Source: a virus
Reading direction: 5' to 3' (one strand)
IMG/VR virus record: IMGVR_UViG_3300036827_000012
Span: 1-38,084 of that record
DNA length: 38,084 bases
This document shows, piece by piece, positions 23,266-32,234 of this stretch. How positions within the stretch are numbered: position 1 is the stretch's first letter; each line of letters opens with the position of its first letter. The notes under the pieces were generated by a model. The model did no database searches. It was not told the origin of the DNA and worked only from the letters and a program-made list of their open reading frames with translations. Made by a program: the position numbers and the translations under genes.

Positions 23266-23367
23266 CTGCCCGTTCTCCTCCCTCGGGCAGTGCGAGGGGG
23301 AGAGGTACTCCACGTTCTCGGACAACGTGTAGAAACAGGCGTTGCGTTCCTGTTGTATCTCTCCCCC
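23266..23367 (+). ncRNA. Structured intergenic RNA with three-way junction
   Basis: A hairpin CTGCCCG/CGGGCAG (23266-23290) is followed by a 9-bp closing helix GGGGGAGAG (23296-23304) / CTCTCCCCC (23359-23367). It encloses two hairpins: CACGTT/AACGTG (23311-23329) and AACAGG/CCTGTT (23334-23354). All helices are perfect. This is a designed-looking fold, without a T-run. Confidence 0.7.
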
Positions 23368-23415
23368 GTGTTTACTTGTAGGTGGAATGAAACCTTCTAA
23401 CTTGAAAGGAGATAA

Positions 23416-23940
23416 ATGACCGAGTGGACGGCCCAGAAGGTTGCGGACAGCTTTGATGCTGCCGGAGCCTTCCTTCGTGAGTTCCTTATGCAGTACCCCA
23501 TCCTAGTTTCAATATTGGGTGGAGTTTTGTTGGGACTCGTCATTCTCAACCTCGTCATTAAGCCGTTGCGCATCGCTTGGTGGCGTATCTCTATCTGGAG
23601 GGCTAGAGTGGCTGGGAAAGTGATGCATTGGAGCTACGACTCCGATGTTGCTGATGCCATCGTCTCAATCACCAACCGCTACTGGACATCAGGTCGTATG
23701 TCTAGCAAGCAACGAAAGGAGAAGTTGCGCATCCTAGCGCAAGCATTGAACTTGCCTGAGTTGCATCAAGAACGCAAATATCGCTCACTGCATCCGTATT
23801 TGCTAGCACAATTGCGAGCAAAAACGGTTAATGCTTTGGGCGGAGCGGAACGAGCAGCTCAAAAGCTGATCACAGCGAAGGCCAACAAGGCTCGGCCTAA
23901 GGTGAAGTTGACAATTGTCAATGGCACCAAAGCAGCCTGA
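23416..23940 (+). CDS. Membrane-anchored early protein
   Basis: 174 residues. One transmembrane segment at about residues 28-50 (ILVSILGGVLLGLVILNLVI), then a basic soluble domain (RYWTSGRMSSKQRKEKLRIL; ALGGAERAAQKLITAKANKA). Preceded by AAAGGAG. It might act at the host membrane; no family recognised. Confidence 0.6.
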   Translation: MTEWTAQKVADSFDAAGAFLREFLMQYPILVSILGGVLLGLVILNLVIKPLRIAWWRISIWRARVAGKVMHWSYDSDVADAIVSITNRYWTSGRMSSKQRKEKLRILAQALNLPELHQERKYRSLHPYLLAQLRAKTVNALGGAERAAQKLITAKANKARPKVKLTIVNGTKAA

Positions 23941-23976
23941 CGTTAACCTCAGCAAATGCTGATTGGAGCGAACCAA

Positions 23977-25314
23977 ATGTATATGTTCTCGAAAAAGGGT
24001 CACATCCCTCCGTTAACCGCTTTCGAAGCTGCGACCAAGGATCACAGAGAAGCCTTTGGCATGGCAGCTGTTGTCGATAACGACATCGTCCATCAGGTCG
24101 GCGCTCTGCCGTGGGAAGACGACAAAAAGCAAGTGGCTGACCTCCATGCTATGGCCGAGTCCTATAAGGACAACACCTGCTTATACTGGTTCAGCGACAG
24201 TGTCGTCCCAACTGAACAACCCTTCATCATCTTTGAAGCAGAAGTCGAAGGCAAGACTTCCATTCAGGCCGTAATTGCTCTGGCTGGTGATTACGAAAAG
24301 CATGAAGACGAGAACGTGCCTGAAAGCCCTGAGAAGATTTGTTTTGACAATCTTCTCAAGCCACGGCTAGATGAGATTGCCACTAAGGTAAAGTTCGAAC
24401 CTGACGGCATCCAATCTTATCTCCAAGACAAAGATCAAGCCACTGCGTTTCTCGACGGTGCCACGTCTGAAACATCGGACATCTGTCTGATGTTCGCCAG
24501 CGGCGGAGACGAAGGCAAAGGTTTCCTGATGAATTTCGAGGGCTCCGAAAGCCCTTGCAAGCATTTCTCGTGGGGATACATGAGCGATCCCCTCGGCTAT
24601 ACCGAAGACAAGGCTGGCGCCACTACCAAAGGTGGCAAGATTTCTTTAGCGCCGAAGAAGAACATTACCGCCGAGATGGATAAAGCCATCGGCACAAAAA
24701 TACTCATTTCGATGCATCCGCCGAAGTCTGTCAAGTCTTCCAAAGACTTGGTCACGTGGTATCAGACATGGAACGAAGCCAAAGACAGCAAAGGCAAAGG
24801 CATCGTTCCTGAGAACATGACCAAGCGTCCGCCGATTGATGTAGATAAAGCAAAGTGGGAAGCCGAGCCCTTTCAGAAAGGTGTTAAAGGAACTACAGCA
24901 ACCTCTGTTCCACCTACTGCCGGCACCACCTCAACCAAAATTGCTACGGCTACCCAAAAAACCGGGGTTCATCATGTGACTTTCAACCCTACGCTTTCAG
25001 CGGCAGACAAAGCCGAACTGACGGGTGGATGGTTGCGTGAAGGTTTTATCAACGATGCCACTACTGCAACCAAATCTCTGGCAGATGCTGAATATAAAGT
25101 CCCTACGTTCGTCGAAGTTACCGGCATCTCCGCGAATGATTTGTTGCGCCATACACCAACGTCACTCAACTACCTCGTGCGTAAGCATGAAACATTGGCT
25201 ACCAACCTAATTGTCGAACTGCTTCGATTGTGCGCCCAAAAGGGCGTTCTAACGGTGAAGTCTCCCACCGATAAGCCGGCTACGAAGATCCAATTGAAAG
25301 GCAAAGCTGCTTGA
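23977..25314 (+). CDS. Large early protein, unknown function
   Basis: 445 residues from the ATG with TTGGAGCG upstream. Acidic N-terminal 300 residues (VVDNDIVHQVGALPWEDDKK, FLMNFEGSESPCKHFSWGY), a Thr/Pro/Ala-rich linker near 305-335, and a helical C-terminal domain (ELTGGWLREGFINDATTATK ... LVRKHETLATNLIVELLRLC). It is abundant-protein-like in composition and lies before the replication module. Not recognised; a recombination or host-control role cannot be assigned. Confidence 0.6.
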   Translation: MYMFSKKGHIPPLTAFEAATKDHREAFGMAAVVDNDIVHQVGALPWEDDKKQVADLHAMAESYKDNTCLYWFSDSVVPTEQPFIIFEAEVEGKTSIQAVIALAGDYEKHEDENVPESPEKICFDNLLKPRLDEIATKVKFEPDGIQSYLQDKDQATAFLDGATSETSDICLMFASGGDEGKGFLMNFEGSESPCKHFSWGYMSDPLGYTEDKAGATTKGGKISLAPKKNITAEMDKAIGTKILISMHPPKSVKSSKDLVTWYQTWNEAKDSKGKGIVPENMTKRPPIDVDKAKWEAEPFQKGVKGTTATSVPPTAGTTSTKIATATQKTGVHHVTFNPTLSAADKAELTGGWLREGFINDATTATKSLADAEYKVPTFVEVTGISANDLLRHTPTSLNYLVRKHETLATNLIVELLRLCAQKGVLTVKSPTDKPATKIQLKGKAA

Positions 25315-25333
25315 TCGATCTTCGTTCGGCATA

Positions 25334-25433
25334 GTCCATCCTCACCTGGACCACAGGGCGCCCCTCGCCCTGCGAGGATGGACAGCAGGCGAGCCGTAGC
25401 ATGCCCATTTCCCCCATGCGAAAGCTCGCCTGC
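25334..25433 (+). ncRNA. Tandem double-hairpin RNA element
   Basis: Element one: GTCCATCCTC (25334-25343) / GAGGATGGAC (25374-25383) enclosing CAGGGCG/CGCCCTG. Element two, one base further: GCAGGCGAGC (25385-25394) / GCTCGCCTGC (25424-25433) enclosing GCATG/CATGC. Two perfect 10-bp helices, each with an inner helix, in a non-coding gap just upstream of the replication genes. Confidence 0.75.
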
Positions 25434-25463
25434 CCTTTCCCTCCCAGCCGGAGACAAATCCCC

Positions 25464-26135
25464 ATGCTCAGAGAACTTAGCAACATGATCAACGGCAGAG
25501 ATATGCCGTCGACGGTTTGGAATGTGGATGCGTTGGTGAACTCTAAATACACTCCTGACCTTCCTCAACTGTTCACCAAGACGCATTGGTGGGTATTCAT
25601 GTACGACGACTATCCAGTAGAGGAGGAAGCTCAACGTGTCGCATTCACGAACGAAGATTATCTCCTCTATCGTAAGAAGGAGAATGATGGACTGGTTGCT
25701 CTTGCGGCAACGGAGAAAGATTCAACAGCTTTACAACGACCTTCATGGGCTGACCCTATACGTCGTTCAGCAGCGTGGACTTCTGCCCCGGCTACCCGGA
25801 TCAAAGGCACGATCCATTTACTCACTCCGGACCAAGTTATTTCAATTGACAAAGATGTCCAAAACGGAGTAGAGTTTGAACGTAGACGTATTACGCTCCT
25901 CATTCCTACCCGGCAGCTGGTCACGTTTCCTGACCATTGGAAAACGAACGGAGGAAAGAAAATTAAACCCTTTTTCCAGATGTTCGTTCATCAGCTGCAA
26001 GCCTGGATATGGGAGGGTAATCGCGCACTATTTGATCAGCGGATCAATGGCATTGACTATGAACCCGCTGATATTATCACTCCTGCCTCCCTTTGGATCG
26101 GCTCATTTTATACAAAAGAAAAATGTCGAAGATAG
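25464..26135 (+). CDS. Possible gamma-glutamylcyclotransferase-like protein
   Basis: 223 residues. WNVDALVNSKYTPDLPQLF at the N terminus, then RIKGTIHLLTPDQVISIDKD and GVEFERRRITLLIP in the middle resemble the strand-loop-strand of the GGCT/AIG2 fold. The C-terminal 60 residues are helical and basic. A start further upstream at 25401 would lie inside the double-hairpin element, so 25464 with GGAG upstream is preferred. The family assignment is tentative. Confidence 0.5.
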   Translation: MLRELSNMINGRDMPSTVWNVDALVNSKYTPDLPQLFTKTHWWVFMYDDYPVEEEAQRVAFTNEDYLLYRKKENDGLVALAATEKDSTALQRPSWADPIRRSAAWTSAPATRIKGTIHLLTPDQVISIDKDVQNGVEFERRRITLLIPTRQLVTFPDHWKTNGGKKIKPFFQMFVHQLQAWIWEGNRALFDQRINGIDYEPADIITPASLWIGSFYTKEKCRR

Positions 26136-27682
26136 TAGAACTCCACAAGCCGTGTCCCAGTCCTAACTGCTCTAGCAGTAATGCGTATTGCAAATGGGAT
26201 GACGGACACGGCTACTGTTTCTCCTGCCATTCATTCTTCAAACCAAATGGTGATAGGAGCAACGATCCACAATACACTTACGAGTACCTTCCATGGCGTG
26301 GAGTCACCAAAGAGAGCTTCGAATTCTATGGTGTTAAAACTAAGATAGCACCTAATGGTGAACCTCTGGCGATTGGTTTTCCTTATCCAAATAGCAGTGT
26401 CAAACATCGCTACTTAGATAAGAAAGACTTTCGCTGGTCTGGTGATGTCCAGCCAGGGTTGTTTGGTATGAATAAGTTCACTCCAGGCGCCTCCAAATAC
26501 ATCACCATCACAGAAGGAGAGTTAGATGCTATCTCACTCAGACAAGCCTTACTTGACGGAAGAGGATTTGGTGGAACCCAAACGCCCCAGTCGTCTACGA
26601 CGGATTTTCACGTCGTCTCCGTCTCTTCTGCTTCTAGCGCAGTTAGGGATTGTACTAGTGCTCGATCCTGGCTTGACCAATACGAGCGCATACTTCTCTG
26701 CTTTGATGAGGACGCCGTCGGGCTTGCTGCTGCAAGACGTGTCGCGACGCTCTTTGATAGTCGTAAAGTCTACCATGTGCGTCTTGGACACCGAAAAGAT
26801 GCCAATGACTTTCTGCAGGTAGGTGATCCTGCTGCACTCAAAGAGTTATGGTGGAAAGCAAAGAAGTTCATGCTTGACACCATAACCTCCACCTTCGCAG
26901 AAATGCGAGCATGTCTGTTTACTCCTGATCCACCATCTATTCCTTTTCCGTGGCAGTCATGGAATAACTCCCTGTATGGCTTACGCCAAGGAGAGAGTTA
27001 TTTGATTACTGCGTTAGAAGGAGTTGGAAAGACTGAAGTGATGCACCACCTTGAGCATCACCTGCTTAAGGAGACAGATGCCAATGTCGGATCAATCTTC
27101 CTCGAAGAGCCTACTAAAGATCATTACAAAGCTATCGCCCGGCTGGAATTACGGCAGCCTGTACATCTCCCGAACAGCGGTGTGGACCGCATTGCAATCG
27201 CCGAAGCTGTGGAAAAAGTTACTCGGAGGGATGAGCGTCTGTTCGTTCATACTCATCATGGGTCAGACAATCCAGATACTATTCTCGACACCATTCGGTT
27301 TCTCGTTACTTCGTGTGACTGCAAGTATATTCTTTTGGACCACATTGGGATGGCTTGTGTTGGACTCGAAGGAGACTCCGAACGAATAGCGTTAGATTAT
27401 ATGTCCAATCGTTTACAAATGATGGTTGTAGAACTAGGTTTTTGTTTAATTGTTGCTAGCCATGTTAACGATTTTGGTGAAACTAGAGGCAGTCGAATGA
27501 TTGCTAAAGTTGCTAACAATCGTATCAACCTGTTTCGTGATGTGAAAAATGGAGAAACTTTCACTCATGTTCACGTTGCAAAAAACCGGTTTGGAAGCAA
27601 GACCGGACCACTTCTAGACCTTTGCTTCAATCTTTCAACCTTCTCTTACACGGAATATCAAGAAAGCCTAAACAATGGTTAA
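26123..27682 (+). CDS. Bifunctional DNA primase-helicase (T7 gp4-like)
   Basis: 519 residues. An N-terminal zinc-binding domain has CPSPNC and CFSCH (residues about 11-35). The TOPRIM primase core has TEGELDAISL near residue 131 and LLCFDEDAVG near residue 193. The helicase domain has ALEGVGKTE (Walker A, near 300), ILLDHIGM (Walker B, near 411) and LIVASHVNDFGETRGSRMI (near 445), the RecA-like DnaB/Twinkle pattern. It unwinds DNA and primes lagging-strand synthesis for the polymerase encoded downstream. Overlaps the preceding gene by 13 bases. Confidence 0.92.
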   Translation: MSKIVELHKPCPSPNCSSSNAYCKWDDGHGYCFSCHSFFKPNGDRSNDPQYTYEYLPWRGVTKESFEFYGVKTKIAPNGEPLAIGFPYPNSSVKHRYLDKKDFRWSGDVQPGLFGMNKFTPGASKYITITEGELDAISLRQALLDGRGFGGTQTPQSSTTDFHVVSVSSASSAVRDCTSARSWLDQYERILLCFDEDAVGLAAARRVATLFDSRKVYHVRLGHRKDANDFLQVGDPAALKELWWKAKKFMLDTITSTFAEMRACLFTPDPPSIPFPWQSWNNSLYGLRQGESYLITALEGVGKTEVMHHLEHHLLKETDANVGSIFLEEPTKDHYKAIARLELRQPVHLPNSGVDRIAIAEAVEKVTRRDERLFVHTHHGSDNPDTILDTIRFLVTSCDCKYILLDHIGMACVGLEGDSERIALDYMSNRLQMMVVELGFCLIVASHVNDFGETRGSRMIAKVANNRINLFRDVKNGETFTHVHVAKNRFGSKTGPLLDLCFNLSTFSYTEYQESLNNG

Positions 27683-27700
27683 AATGGGAGAAAAACCGTC

Positions 27701-28138
27701 GTGCCAAAGATAACCGTCTATAACAATGCTGATAAACCCCACAAGGGTCGCATTAAGAACTGGACACAATTAGCAACAGAAGGAAACATCATCTGCGGTT
27801 TCTACGTAGACCATCCAGATTTCAAAAACAAATGGGGGCACACAAGTTCTATCAAGCATATAGCTGAACCAAACCAGTTCGGCTATCGTGAACTTGAAAC
27901 TAAGAATTCCAGATATACTCTCGTAGGTAAAGAACTGACCTGGGAAGAGTATGTAAAGGTCCGGCAACAATTGGAAAGTGATCAACATGCTAAAGCGTAT
28001 AAGTTACTTTCCCCCGATCCCCGGCCTACACCTGTTCAAACAGTTCTCCAACCAACCAATAACAAATCGAAAAAACTTAATGACAAACCTTATTACTCCA
28101 AAAAAACCCAACCTCGTCCTATTAACGGGCGGAACTGA
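27701..28138 (+). CDS. Replication-module protein, GTG start
   Basis: 145 residues from GTG, 18 bases after the helicase. MPKITVYNNADKPHKGRIKN-type N terminus, compact alpha/beta centre (FVDHPDF-like YVDHPDFKNKWG, SKHIAEPNQFGY), basic disordered C terminus. No family recognised; it lies between helicase and polymerase. Confidence 0.55.
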   Translation: MPKITVYNNADKPHKGRIKNWTQLATEGNIICGFYVDHPDFKNKWGHTSSIKHIAEPNQFGYRELETKNSRYTLVGKELTWEEYVKVRQQLESDQHAKAYKLLSPDPRPTPVQTVLQPTNNKSKKLNDKPYYSKKTQPRPINGRN

Positions 28139-28418
28139 TGGCGATGGAGATTATCTTACTCCACTGCCAATAGGTACAAAGTTCCTTGCCAAAAAGGAAT
28201 CGTCCATGTTAGGATACGACTTACAGATGTGGACGGTAGTAAACAAGAGTAGACGTTCTCGTTTGCTTACTATTGGTGGACAACCACTCTGGGTACAACC
28301 ATTTGATTTTTGTCAAAAGAATAAACTGATTGAGGTATTAGATGATAATTGGACCGATAGACCGAGAGACTTGGAACCTGCTACGGCAGATCAACACAAG
28401 CTTGACGTGGATGCGTAA
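28080..28418 (+). CDS. Small protein in the replication module
   Basis: 112 residues, MTNLITPKKPNLVLLTGGTD..., overlapping the previous gene by 59 bases in another frame. Beta-rich (GTKFLAKKESSMLGYDLQMW), acidic C terminus. No recognised domain; the start is uncertain. Confidence 0.5.
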   Translation: MTNLITPKKPNLVLLTGGTDGDGDYLTPLPIGTKFLAKKESSMLGYDLQMWTVVNKSRRSRLLTIGGQPLWVQPFDFCQKNKLIEVLDDNWTDRPRDLEPATADQHKLDVDA

Positions 28419-28500
28419 TCAACCTACTAGCAGATGGGATATATGTATTGAAAAAGAAGGTGCTATTTATGAAGAATTGAAACAACGGTATGTTGCTTAA
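28411..28500 (+). CDS. 29-residue ORF upstream of DNA polymerase
   Basis: MRNQPTSRWDICIEKEGAIY..., overlapping the preceding gene and coupled to the polymerase start as TAATG. It probably serves translational coupling; independent function unknown. Confidence 0.45.
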   Translation: MRNQPTSRWDICIEKEGAIYEELKQRYVA

Positions 28501-30482
28501 TGCGATTAATAATTGACGTTGAGGCAAACTCTCTTGACAATCCTACTAAGATATGGTGCATTGTAACGAAAGACCTGGACACAGGAGTCGTCGATGTTTA
28601 TCGCAATCTTACTGAGGATGCAAACGAGGCTGCTAGGTTCAAAGCCGTCTGGGATCAAAGACCTATTCTTATTGGCCATAATGTACTTGGTTGGGACTTT
28701 GATAATCTTGGGCGTTTGCTTAACCTTAATCTCGACGATATTGATGATCGCACGATTGATACACTGATACTTTCAAAATTGGTGGACTATCCGCGTGATG
28801 GCCACAGCATTGAAAGTTACGGTGTTGAGTTCGGCTTTGAGAAGTTGGCATTCACCGACTTCTCTAAGCTGAGCGAAGAAATGGTGACCTATTGCACGCG
28901 GGACGTTGAAATATCCGAGAAGATATTTCTGAAGTATCGTAAGGTAATCAACGATCCCCGGTGGAAGCAATCCATACTCACTGAACATCAATTTCAGTGG
29001 CGTGCAGTTAACGCTATGAAGAGGAATGGATTTGCATTTAATACAGAAAAATGTAAAAAACTTCTTGACAAAGTCACAAAAGAGTTAGAAATTCTCGATG
29101 AACAAATCAATAAATTTCCACCTATCTGGAAACTTCTAAGCATTGTTACACCTAAAGCTACGAAGTTTGGAACTATTGCTCAAAATTCTCTTCCCAAAAT
29201 TTGGAGAAGCAGAACATGCGAATTAACAGTTGGTGTACCATTCGAACATGGTGAATGGATCAAATTCAACCCATCATCTGTTAAGCAAGTAGTAGACCTT
29301 CTATGGCAGGCTGGTTGGAAACCAGAAGATCGCACTAAGACTGCTATTCTCACTGAGCGTGAGTTAGGGAAACTAGAACGCGACAAATCCAAAGACCAGT
29401 CTGCCATAGATCTTCTTAAAAAAAAGCAAGAGAAATTCAAGAAATATGGTTGGAAGATTAATGAAAATAATCTCCATACTTTACCGAATACTGCCCCTGA
29501 GGCAGCGAGAACTCTAGCACGTAGAATTCTCGTCGAATCCAGACGCCGAACCCTAACGGAATGGCTCAACCTCGTTAAGGAAACAGGACGTATCCACAGT
29601 CAGTTCCAAGGGATCGGCGCCTGGACCCATCGCATGGCTCATCAGAAGCCAAACATGGCGAACATACCGAACCATTTAGATACTCAAAAAAGAGTTCGGT
29701 ACTTGGGCGCTGAAATGCGGTCACTGTTTATATCCCCACGAAAAAGGCTGCTCGTCGGTGTAGATGCTGCGGCAATCCAGCTGCGCATCTTCGCCCATTA
29801 CATCGACGATGCAGCCTTTACTAAAGCCCTTGTTGAAGGTAAAAAGGAGAATAAAAGTGACCCACATTCTCTTAACAAAAACACCCTTGGCAGAGTTTGT
29901 AGATCAAGAGATGCAGCTAAGCGGTACATTTTTGCCTTGTTATTGGGAGCGGGATCCGGTAAGCTTGCCGAGATATTGGAATGTTCAGCTGAAGAAGCGG
30001 ATGCCGCTCTTCAGAACATTATGGAGCGATATACCGGGTTCACTTTTCTTAAACAGTCTACAATACCGGCCGATGCCAAGAGAGGGTGGTTCTATGGTCT
30101 TGACGGTCGAAAAGTTAGGATACCTGGAGACACCATCAGCGAGAGACGGCACCTTGCTATGTCTGGGTATCTACAAAATGGTGAAGCGGTTATCATGAAG
30201 ATGGCAACTCTTCTTTGGATCAAGTATCTCGAAGAAGAGTTTGCTAAACCAGAGTGGAAAGACATAGACCACAACTGGCTTCTAGTGAATTTAGTTCATG
30301 ATGAATGGCAAACTGAATGTGACTATTACATGGATGTTGCACTAAAAATTGCGGAACTGCAAGATAAAGCTTTACAAGACGTTGGTAATATGTTACACCT
30401 TAAGTGTCCTTTAGCAGGAAGCTATCGAGATGAGGATCGTAACGATTACACTATCGGCACGAACTGGAAATTAACACACTAG
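28500..30482 (+). CDS. Family A DNA polymerase (T7 gp5-like)
   Basis: 660 residues. The 3'-5' exonuclease has IIDVEANSL (Asp6, Glu8), GHNVLGWD near residue 60 and YCTRDVEIS near residue 130. Polymerase motif A is VGVDAAAIQLRIFAHY near residue 420, motif B RDAAKRYIFALLLGAG near 475, motif C LVHDEWQTE near 600. It would replicate the phage genome with the upstream primase-helicase. Compared with T7, the usual ELR of motif A reads QLR, and the residue equivalent to T7 Tyr526 is Phe, as in E. coli Pol I. No thioredoxin-binding insertion can be confirmed. Confidence 0.93.
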   Translation: MRLIIDVEANSLDNPTKIWCIVTKDLDTGVVDVYRNLTEDANEAARFKAVWDQRPILIGHNVLGWDFDNLGRLLNLNLDDIDDRTIDTLILSKLVDYPRDGHSIESYGVEFGFEKLAFTDFSKLSEEMVTYCTRDVEISEKIFLKYRKVINDPRWKQSILTEHQFQWRAVNAMKRNGFAFNTEKCKKLLDKVTKELEILDEQINKFPPIWKLLSIVTPKATKFGTIAQNSLPKIWRSRTCELTVGVPFEHGEWIKFNPSSVKQVVDLLWQAGWKPEDRTKTAILTERELGKLERDKSKDQSAIDLLKKKQEKFKKYGWKINENNLHTLPNTAPEAARTLARRILVESRRRTLTEWLNLVKETGRIHSQFQGIGAWTHRMAHQKPNMANIPNHLDTQKRVRYLGAEMRSLFISPRKRLLVGVDAAAIQLRIFAHYIDDAAFTKALVEGKKENKSDPHSLNKNTLGRVCRSRDAAKRYIFALLLGAGSGKLAEILECSAEEADAALQNIMERYTGFTFLKQSTIPADAKRGWFYGLDGRKVRIPGDTISERRHLAMSGYLQNGEAVIMKMATLLWIKYLEEEFAKPEWKDIDHNWLLVNLVHDEWQTECDYYMDVALKIAELQDKALQDVGNMLHLKCPLAGSYRDEDRNDYTIGTNWKLTH

Positions 30483-30504
30483 TGTTTCGAAATTAAATTA
30501 ATTT

Positions 30505-30981
30505 ATGGCTACTAAACAAATATATTTAAGCGGTAAATGTAGATATTGTCACATTCACGCTCCTGACAGATTTGGCCACTGGTCAACTATGCTTTACTTA
30601 GATGATAAATCTAAAACTATCTGGCAACAGTTAAAAGAAGAAGGCATTCAAAACCGTATGAAAACGGATCAAGATGGGGCATTCGTAACACTACGGTGTC
30701 CTATCGAAAAGAAGATACGTGGAACAATGACCAAGATGAACCCAATCCTTGCGATTAAGGATCAAGTTCCTTATATCGGAATGATTGGTGATGGTTCAGA
30801 TATCACGTGTATGGTTACGGTATATGACTACCGTAAACCGATCACCAACGAGGCAGGTAAAGCAATTAGATTGTCGGCTATTAAAATAAACAATTTAGTT
30901 GAACCTACCTTAAAAGCCTTACCTCAAGCGGGTCAAGAGCAGGCTGCGGCGTTGATCGGTCAAGCTGACCCAATCTGGTGA
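30505..30981 (+). CDS. Probable ssDNA-binding protein
   Basis: 158 residues. CRYCHIHAPDRFGHWSTMLY with YLDD at the N terminus and MIGDGSDITCMVTVYDY, then AIRLSAIKINNLVEP at the C-terminal part follow the OB-fold single-strand binding proteins of T7-like and related phages. Directly behind the DNA polymerase. It lacks the strongly acidic C-terminal tail of T7 gp2.5 (ends in DPIW), so partner recruitment may differ. Confidence 0.7.
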   Translation: MATKQIYLSGKCRYCHIHAPDRFGHWSTMLYLDDKSKTIWQQLKEEGIQNRMKTDQDGAFVTLRCPIEKKIRGTMTKMNPILAIKDQVPYIGMIGDGSDITCMVTVYDYRKPITNEAGKAIRLSAIKINNLVEPTLKALPQAGQEQAAALIGQADPIW

Positions 30982-31021
30982 GACTATGGAGTATTATTAT
31001 AAACTCTATAGGCCAGAATAT

Positions 31022-31042
31022 ATCACTGTAACAATCAGTGAT
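31022..31042 (+). other. Hairpin between SSB and the next gene
   Basis: Seven perfect pairs ATCACTG/CAGTGAT around a TAACAAT loop. It lies just before the ribosome-binding site of the 31058 gene and argues for that start rather than one at 30986. Confidence 0.5.
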
Positions 31043-31057
31043 CCAAAGGAGAGTACC

Positions 31058-31246
31058 ATGAGTAAAACCTACGAGACTGTAAAGTGGCGTGTCGCATATA
31101 ACGAGTTTGACACGTTCGAAGAAGCTAAGACTGACGCTGACAAGCGAGCTCTGAAAGATTGGGAAGATGTCCCTGTCTGGAAGACCGTTGGTGTGGCAAG
31201 GTCTGCCTTCGCGCCTACCGCAGTTACCTGGACTGACCTCCAGTAA
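31058..31246 (+). CDS. Small early protein
   Basis: 62 residues from ATG preceded by AAGGAGAG. MSKTYETVKWRVAYNEFDTF..., charged, ending TAVTWTDLQ. An in-frame ATG at 30986 would add 24 residues but has poor initiation signals. Unknown function. Confidence 0.55.
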   Translation: MSKTYETVKWRVAYNEFDTFEEAKTDADKRALKDWEDVPVWKTVGVARSAFAPTAVTWTDLQ

Positions 31247-31283
31247 CACCGTGGCTTGTTGGTAAAAGTAACCCTCTGTAAAT

Positions 31284-31321
31284 CGAAAGGGCATTAGCGA
31301 AAGTTAGTGCCCTTTCGTTTT
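31284..31321 (+). terminator. Rho-independent terminator
   Basis: Ten perfect pairs CGAAAGGGCA (31284-31293) / TGCCCTTTCG (31308-31317) followed by TTTT. It closes the replication-gene transcription unit, so genes and RNA beyond it need a new promoter or read-through. Confidence 0.85.
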
Positions 31322-31336
31322 CCAAAGGAGGAAGGA

Positions 31337-31546
31337 ATGCACGATGATGTCAGATATTACAAACGAGTCTCAGTCTGTGAAAAGGTGGCCATTCAAAAGA
31401 TGGTCAGCGCAGGAAGAGGAAGACGGAGACGTGTCAAGACAGTCTTCAAATGGCAGTGTAGACCATCTATTCGCATGATCAATGAGGGTGAGTACCCAAT
31501 CATGAATGAAATTCAGAAGATCTCATATAAATTGACGATCTTCTAA
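31337..31546 (+). CDS. Small basic protein upstream of the giant RNA
   Basis: 69 residues from ATG preceded by AAGGAGGAAGGA. Basic, MHDDVRYYKRVSVCEKVAIQ..., with AGRGRRRRVKTVFKW. It lies between a terminator and the structured RNA region, and its charge would suit RNA binding; that is inference only. Confidence 0.55.
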   Translation: MHDDVRYYKRVSVCEKVAIQKMVSAGRGRRRRVKTVFKWQCRPSIRMINEGEYPIMNEIQKISYKLTIF

Positions 31547-32234
31547 CGAAGTAACCCCGGTAGTCCTGGCAGTATTTGTGTGCTTTTATGCACTGGCCCT
31601 GATGACTGGCGCCAGCCTAAGTCGTCCTAGGCAAAGGAGTGTAGTTGTAGCTGGATGCGCTCTATACGCACAAGGACGCCGGGGTTACACTAATTCAGTT
31701 TAGGAACTGCGAAGACTGGTGAGCATTCAGCCACCGACTAGTGGTTACCTAATCCCGAGAATACCTTCACGACTATGTTAGCCAGATCACGGTCACGGTA
31801 TCAGCCAGTTGTGATGCCCGCTGTCCAGTGTTGTCCAATGTAGTGCTGAGTGCGAAGATTTCTCGGCCTACCGAACCCATGGGTACGTATTAAGACCTAG
31901 ATCGGCACGCGTATGTATGGCTGAAGTAGGGTGCACTCATCTGAGTGTGATGTAGGGGTGCGATCCCGCCCGTCTTGTATCCCGTGCGGTACGATGGAGG
32001 CTAAAAAGTAACTGCATTCGGGAATAGGAAAGGCCTGCTCTCCGCAGGCTATGGCAAACAGTGAGGACGTGCAGCAGGTGTTCAAAAGACAAGCCAGATA
32101 GACGTGAAAGGCGGTGAATGCCTCTAGTCAATGTGATCCTGGTAACTAGTCTTAGTAATCTTCCTAGATTTTGACAGATACAGGGCCGATTGTGCAGTTA
32201 GCCCTGCCCGTTTGGAAACGGCTGTCTTAATCAT

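Noticed and set aside
31893-31976. A possible third tRNA around AAGAC...GTCTT with GGGTGCGATCCC as T-arm.
   Set aside because: Only three T-stem pairs form, the T-loop is non-canonical, and a CACTC/GAGTG hairpin replaces the anticodon arm.
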